Position numbers and translations under genes: made by a program
Shown here: piece by piece, positions 60,342-64,000 of the stretch
Layout of the letters: each line of letters opens with the position of its first letter
Numbering within the stretch: position 1 is the first letter of the stretch
Source of the DNA: Acinetobacter sp. XH1741
GTDB taxonomy: Bacteria; Pseudomonadota; Gammaproteobacteria; Pseudomonadales; Moraxellaceae
DNA: 64,000 nt
Assembly (NCBI RefSeq): GCF_041021895.1
Contig: NZ_CP157428.1
Span: forward strand, 806,001 to 870,000
Direction of reading: 5' to 3'
The notes under the pieces: model-generated
What the model was told of the DNA's origin: nothing
Databases searched by the model: none
Seen by the model: only the letters and a program-made list of their open reading frames with translations

Positions 60342-60802
60342 TGATGAATAAATATATATTATTAATCTTCTTAATGATGCCATTTTCTATCTTTGCAAAC
60401 TCAAATCCATATAGAGGTGGTGAAGTAAATATAGAAATAAAAAATGAAACGCCATGCTTTTATATTAATGATATGGAGCAAAAGGGTATATTTAGTATTG
60501 TTTTATTAAATTTATCTAGAAATAGTAAAGATTATTGGAGTTATGACAGTTCTTTTGACAAGAGTTATCCAACAAAAAACAATTGTGTTGTTCTTAATGA
60601 AAAGAACTTTAATGGCTTTAAATCTTTAAAGGAGAATACTCCTTACAGTGTAACGTTGGGAGGAGTAAAAACAGCTTACAATAGGAATTTTTGTATTACA
60701 CGCATATCTAAAAAGATTGTGATACAAGATTTTAGAGCAGCACAGTGTGTAGATCGAAAATCTAGTTTTTGGGATAATTTAAAAAATTACTTTCATAAGT
60801 GA
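60341..60802 (+). CDS. Putative periplasmic immunity protein
   Basis: 153 residues from ATG 60341, overlapping the stop codon of the metallopeptidase by one base (TGATG). A signal peptide (YILLIFLMMPFSIFA, cleaved before NSN) exports the mature protein, which is beta-rich with four Cys (ETPCFY, NNCVVL, NFCITR, AQCVD). A downstream, coupled, exported gene after a toxin candidate is the usual layout of a type VI immunity protein acting in the periplasm. Function inferred only. Confidence 0.68.
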   Translation: MMNKYILLIFLMMPFSIFANSNPYRGGEVNIEIKNETPCFYINDMEQKGIFSIVLLNLSRNSKDYWSYDSSFDKSYPTKNNCVVLNEKNFNGFKSLKENTPYSVTLGGVKTAYNRNFCITRISKKIVIQDFRAAQCVDRKSSFWDNLKNYFHK

Positions 60803-61201
60803 TCAAATTATTGATTAATAAAATCTTTTAAAATGGTGTGTTTGGTACAGCTACATCAGTGGCAAGACGTAAAATATGAAATAGTAGAGAGCACTATTTA
60901 TTATTTTTATATAGCCACTAATATTATAGAAACATGCCATTTCATGAATATGTCGCACCATATGCAGGCAAATGTTGTGTTTTTCAGCGAAATGGTGGTA
61001 GATATTATAATTAAGACATGGAAAGGTGAGCCCTTAACGCTATAAGATATTTTTTATACTTTTAAAACGATGACTGCTGTTGTGGGACGTATTTATTTAA
61101 AATTTTAGGTGAATTTTATATTAATTATTGGGATGATAATGGGGTTGGTAAATATATACCTTTCTTGTACTTAATAAATTTAAAATTTGTGTGGAATATA
61201 A
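60803..61201 (+). pseudogene. AT-rich stretch with coding-like fragments
   Basis: No intact gene. Short frames give protein-like pieces, GVFGTATSVARRKI (about 60834-60877) and NMPFHEYVAPYAGKCC (about 60930-60979), separated by stop codons. They could be remains of a broken effector or immunity gene. A 70-codon frame at 60833-61045 is not convincing as a gene. Confidence 0.3.
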
Positions 61202-62245
61202 ATGAATACGGTGATGAAACAAGCTTTAGTAATAGCTACATTCAGTGCAGCAGTAATATTAACTGGGTGTGGTAAATCTAAGCCAGAGCCAAAATCAAAA
61301 ACAGACAAAGTTGAGGCAATTTCAGATTGGAGCTGTACGCACCCTGACAATTTAAATCAGATTCAAACCTCTTTGAAAAAAGAATATTTGAAGCAAATCG
61401 AGCGTAGTTTAAGACAAAGTCAATATCAGGTTGATGCGGATATACTTAATAAAATTAATCAAGGTTTAAAGTTTGAAATTAAAAATATTCGCACTTTACC
61501 ATTAGAAGATGAAAGCCAAAAAAATACACAGTTAAGTTGTCAAAGCCAATTGGTCGTTTCATTGCCGAAAGGTTTACAACAGCGCGCAGAAAAAGCATAT
61601 CTTGAAGCACAACAGCATGATAGTGATGAGGTATATACACTCAATGACTATTTTTCAGATAATGAATCACCTTTGACCCTTGAAAATGACCAATTGAAAG
61701 GAGAGTTTTTTTATAACATTACAAAAACAGATAAAGAGGGTTTGGTGTTCGACTTACCTAGTCAAAATACTGTCATAGATGGTGTGGTCTTTGTTGCAAC
61801 TAAAGCTGTGCAATACGCGGCTTATGTGGAAGAAAATCAGCGTTATGAAAAAAGTCGTGTAGAAGATGATAAGCAATCTGCAGAAAACCTTGCTGCACAA
61901 ACTGAATTGGCACAGAAAGCCATGGATGTCCGTAAAAAAGAGTTGGATACTGAAAAATCCAAGCAAGTCGAACGCTTAAATCAGACTTGGGATAAATTGA
62001 GTACTGAGAAAAAAACTCAATTTAAACAGGATCAATCAGACTGGTTTGAGAAACGTGATGTTGAGTGTAAGGTGCTTGCACAGAAAAGTGTTCATGACAT
62101 TCCTGAAAAAGATTTAGAAACCTACCAAAAACAATCTGATTACTGGACTGCTGACATGCGTAAGCAAAACCAAGAGATGCAATATACACAGTGCTTTATT
62201 CAAAAAACTATAGAGCGAACAGTTTATTTAAATAATTTAAATTAA
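61202..62245 (+). CDS. Putative lipoprotein with C-terminal coiled coil
   Basis: 347 residues. A lipoprotein signal peptide ends in ILTGC (Cys at about 23). A variable linker rich in Lys/Pro precedes a helical domain; the C-terminal third (about 215-290) is a Lys/Glu/Gln coiled coil (RYEKSRVEDDKQSAENLAA, KKELDTEKSKQVERLN). Two later Cys pairs (DWSCTH, VECKVL, TQCF) are dispersed. Conserved-looking Acinetobacter protein of unknown function. A terminator follows. Confidence 0.72.
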   Translation: MNTVMKQALVIATFSAAVILTGCGKSKPEPKSKTDKVEAISDWSCTHPDNLNQIQTSLKKEYLKQIERSLRQSQYQVDADILNKINQGLKFEIKNIRTLPLEDESQKNTQLSCQSQLVVSLPKGLQQRAEKAYLEAQQHDSDEVYTLNDYFSDNESPLTLENDQLKGEFFYNITKTDKEGLVFDLPSQNTVIDGVVFVATKAVQYAAYVEENQRYEKSRVEDDKQSAENLAAQTELAQKAMDVRKKELDTEKSKQVERLNQTWDKLSTEKKTQFKQDQSDWFEKRDVECKVLAQKSVHDIPEKDLETYQKQSDYWTADMRKQNQEMQYTQCFIQKTIERTVYLNNLN

Positions 62246-62366
62246 TCTAAAACTGCTTATAAGTGCCTGGTCAATTGTATTTAAATAAATGTGATTGACC
62301 TATTGCGGCTAAGTACTCTGATTTTATAAGAGGAGGTCTTTGCCTCAATATTTCTAGAAAGATTAA

Positions 62367-62390
62367 AGCACCCGAAAGGGTGTTTTTTTA
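62367..62390 (+). terminator. Terminator after the lipoprotein gene
   Basis: CACCC-GAAA-GGGTG tetraloop hairpin followed by T7, about 120 bases after the stop codon. Confidence 0.85.
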
Positions 62391-62532
62391 TCAAATAAAA
62401 ACGATAAATTCATTTTGTGACTCACTTCACAGTGCTGGCAATTTGTTACAACTATTAAAAGCCAACATATAATTTTGCTTCTACAATTGCTCAGTTTTTT
62501 CGAAGACTGGTTAGCGCAAGTAGGTTTTTACA

Positions 62533-63069
62533 ATGGCTCATGCTCATCACGCAGCTCATGCATATGTTCAGCATATTAGATTGAGAAAAGAAGAAAGTGA
62601 AAGTTCTCAGGATGATCTAAAAACGAAGACAATGTTAAGCAAAGCATCTTCGGAGTCTAAAAAGCATCATCGATCAGCGTCTAAAAGACATAAATCGGAC
62701 GATCAAAACATCGATTTACATAAGTTCTCAAGCAAACTTGAAAGTATGTCAGCAAGACATAGCAAAGAGAAATGCGCGAAAAATATTCGTATCGCTTTAC
62801 AAGCCGCAGGCGCAGATGTATCTAAACATCCGGTAGCCGCATCTGACTGGGGGCATACTCTGGAAAAGAATGGCTATAAGAAAATTAAACCAGCGTTTAG
62901 TCGCCCTCAAGAAGGCGATATCTACATTATTGAGCGTACCAGTGGCCACACCTACGGGCATATTGCTGGTTATACAGGAAATGGCTGGTTCTCAGATTTC
63001 CGTCAAAAAACTTATGCCGTGTATAAAGAAAAAGACGTGAAGTATAGTTACTATCGCCTCGATTCTTAA
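62533..63069 (+). CDS. CHAP/NlpC-P60-like peptidoglycan hydrolase
   Basis: 178 residues. A His/Lys/Ser-rich N-terminal 75 residues has no signal peptide. The C-terminal domain has the papain-like pattern: catalytic Cys 81 in KCAKNIRIALQAAG, HPVAASDWGHTLEKNGY, PQEGDIYII and a catalytic His in TYGHIAGYTG (His 143). Such enzymes cut amide bonds in the cell wall. Absence of a signal peptide and the type VI cassette 2 kb upstream make a secreted amidase effector possible; no immunity gene is evident beside it. It could also be a phage-derived or housekeeping enzyme. Confidence 0.72.
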   Translation: MAHAHHAAHAYVQHIRLRKEESESSQDDLKTKTMLSKASSESKKHHRSASKRHKSDDQNIDLHKFSSKLESMSARHSKEKCAKNIRIALQAAGADVSKHPVAASDWGHTLEKNGYKKIKPAFSRPQEGDIYIIERTSGHTYGHIAGYTGNGWFSDFRQKTYAVYKEKDVKYSYYRLDS

Positions 63070-63193
63070 GGTAGTACGACACACTTTGTCGGACTACTTT
63101 GTTATCGCTTTTCAAATTTAGGTTCAGGCACAGTAAAGCACTTGAAAAGTAAGGATGAAAACATCACATTAGGTATTCAGTATTAAGCCATGC

Positions 63194-64000
63194 ATGCCAA
63201 TAGTGAATCAAAACGCTCGTCCTCATATTGAAAAAATTTTAGCCCATATGACCCAGCTTCCAGGCGTTTATAAAATGCTCGGGAAAGATGGTGAATTGTT
63301 GTATGTCGGCAAAGCGAAAAACCTAAAAAATCGGGTGTCGAGTTATTTTGTTAAAACGATTGAGCATCCTAAAACTCAAGCTTTAGTTGCGCGAATTTAT
63401 GATATTGAAACGCTCGTCACGCGTTCAGAAACGGAAGCGCTACTTTTAGAACAAAACTTAATTAAACAACATCGTCCGCCCTATAACATTATGTTGCGAG
63501 ACGACAAGTCGTATGTCTATATCTTTGTGTCGGCCGATAAACCTTATCCACGAATAGCCAGTGGGCGTGGAAAGGGTAAACATCAAATTGGTAAATTCTT
63601 TGGGCCTTATCCAAGCGCTTATAGTGCGCGAGATACTTTACTGGTTTTACAAAAACTTTTTAATGTGCGCCAGTGTGAAAATAGTTACTTCTCACAGCGC
63701 AAACGTCCATGTTTGCAATATCAAATCAAGCGTTGTTCTGCGCCGTGTGTAGGTTTGGTCTCACCTGAAGATTATAAAGAAGATGTAAATAACAGTATTC
63801 GGTTCTTACAAGGTGACACGAAAGAACTGAATCAAGAGCTGATTGCAAAAATGGAGCAAGCAGCGGCAGAGCTTGAATTTGAAAAAGCAGTTTTTTATAG
63901 AGACAGATTATCTTTACTTCGTGAAGTACAAGCACAACAAGCTGTTTTTAAAGTGAAAGGTGAGGCTGATATTCTGGCGATTGCCTATCAGGCTGGCGTG
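63194..64000 (+). CDS. uvrC: UvrABC system protein C, 3' part cut off
   Basis: 269 N-terminal residues from ATG 63194 to the window edge (a GTG three codons later is an alternative). The GIY-YIG nuclease domain that makes the 3' incision in nucleotide excision repair begins [31 protein letters not shown] at residues 18-44 (core [17 protein letters not shown]). [21 protein letters not shown] follows. The Cys-rich [18 protein letters not shown] (about residue 165) is conserved in UvrC and the UVR motif is just reached. The remaining half lies outside. Confidence 0.96.
   Translation, partial: MPIVNQNARPHIEKILAHMTQLPGVYKMLGKDGELLYVGKAKNLKNRVSSYFVKTIEHPKTQALVARIYDIETLVTRSETEALLLEQNLIKQHRPPYNIMLRDDKSYVYIFVSADKPYPRIASGRGKGKHQIGKFFGPYPSAYSARDTLLVLQKLFNVRQCENSYFSQRKRPCLQYQIKRCSAPCVGLVSPEDYKEDVNNSIRFLQGDTKELNQELIAKMEQAAAELEFEKAVFYRDRLSLLREVQAQQAVFKVKGEADILAIAYQAGV

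Noticed and set aside
60833..61045. 70-codon reading frame as a gene
   Set aside because: No ribosome site, no recognisable domain, and protein-like pieces appear in another frame.

Overview
The window is chromosomal DNA from a low-GC gammaproteobacterium, almost certainly Acinetobacter of the calcoaceticus-baumannii complex. The evidence is protein content and gene order: a TPP-riboswitch thiC, a TolC-type channel followed by a lone phoU, argH divergent from algZ-algR-hemC-hemD, scattered type II secretion genes (gspN-C-D together), an H-NS of about 108 residues, a 1362-residue RpoB with a 1397-residue RpoC, lpxO beside fadBA, and uvrC at the edge. There is no rRNA operon, insertion sequence, CRISPR array or intact prophage.

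Layout. 1-4950 (mostly minus): gluQRS (cut by the edge), dksA, cpdA, nudF and thiC with its riboswitch. 4979-9050: a small lipoprotein, a TetR/EamA transporter pair, tolC and phoU. 9112-9350: an intergenic region with a candidate C-rich small RNA, then fetP and argH on the minus strand. 11060-17280: the AlgZ/AlgR two-component system, heme genes hemC-hemD, HemX-like and HemY-like membrane proteins, and a thioesterase. 17473-23433: hns, type II secretion gspN-gspC-gspD, an FHA protein and gph. 23454-25038: trpE behind a one-Trp leader reading frame. 25068-39250: the translation/transcription superoperon region: tRNA-Thr, Tyr, Gly, Thr, tuf, tRNA-Trp, secE, nusG, rplKAJL, rpoBC. 39449-46324: a glycine-zipper lipoprotein, a thioesterase, an epoxide-hydrolase-like enzyme, an antiporter, OmpW, an LprI-like protein and htpG with a sigma-32-type promoter. 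46407-53122: two paralogous putative outer-membrane proteins, FrnE, envelope hypotheticals and a MerR pair. 53177-58003: the fadBA beta-oxidation operon and lpxO.

The accessory part lies at 58179-63069. It is very AT-rich and holds a strongly structured GC-rich RNA-like element (about 58690-58926), then a compact operon: a PAAR protein with a C-terminal TTR-like extension, an HExxH metallopeptidase and a small signal-peptide protein. This looks like a type VI secretion spike, toxin and periplasmic immunity cassette. A degenerate stretch, a lipoprotein and a CHAP/NlpC-P60-like cell-wall hydrolase follow before the housekeeping gene uvrC.

Most of the window is core housekeeping DNA whose functions are secure from motifs. 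The observations most worth checking are the structured RNA beside the putative toxin cassette, the C-rich candidate sRNA downstream of phoU, the trpE leader, the hairpin over the nudF start codon, and the MerR promoter with two alternative starts for an alpha/beta hydrolase.
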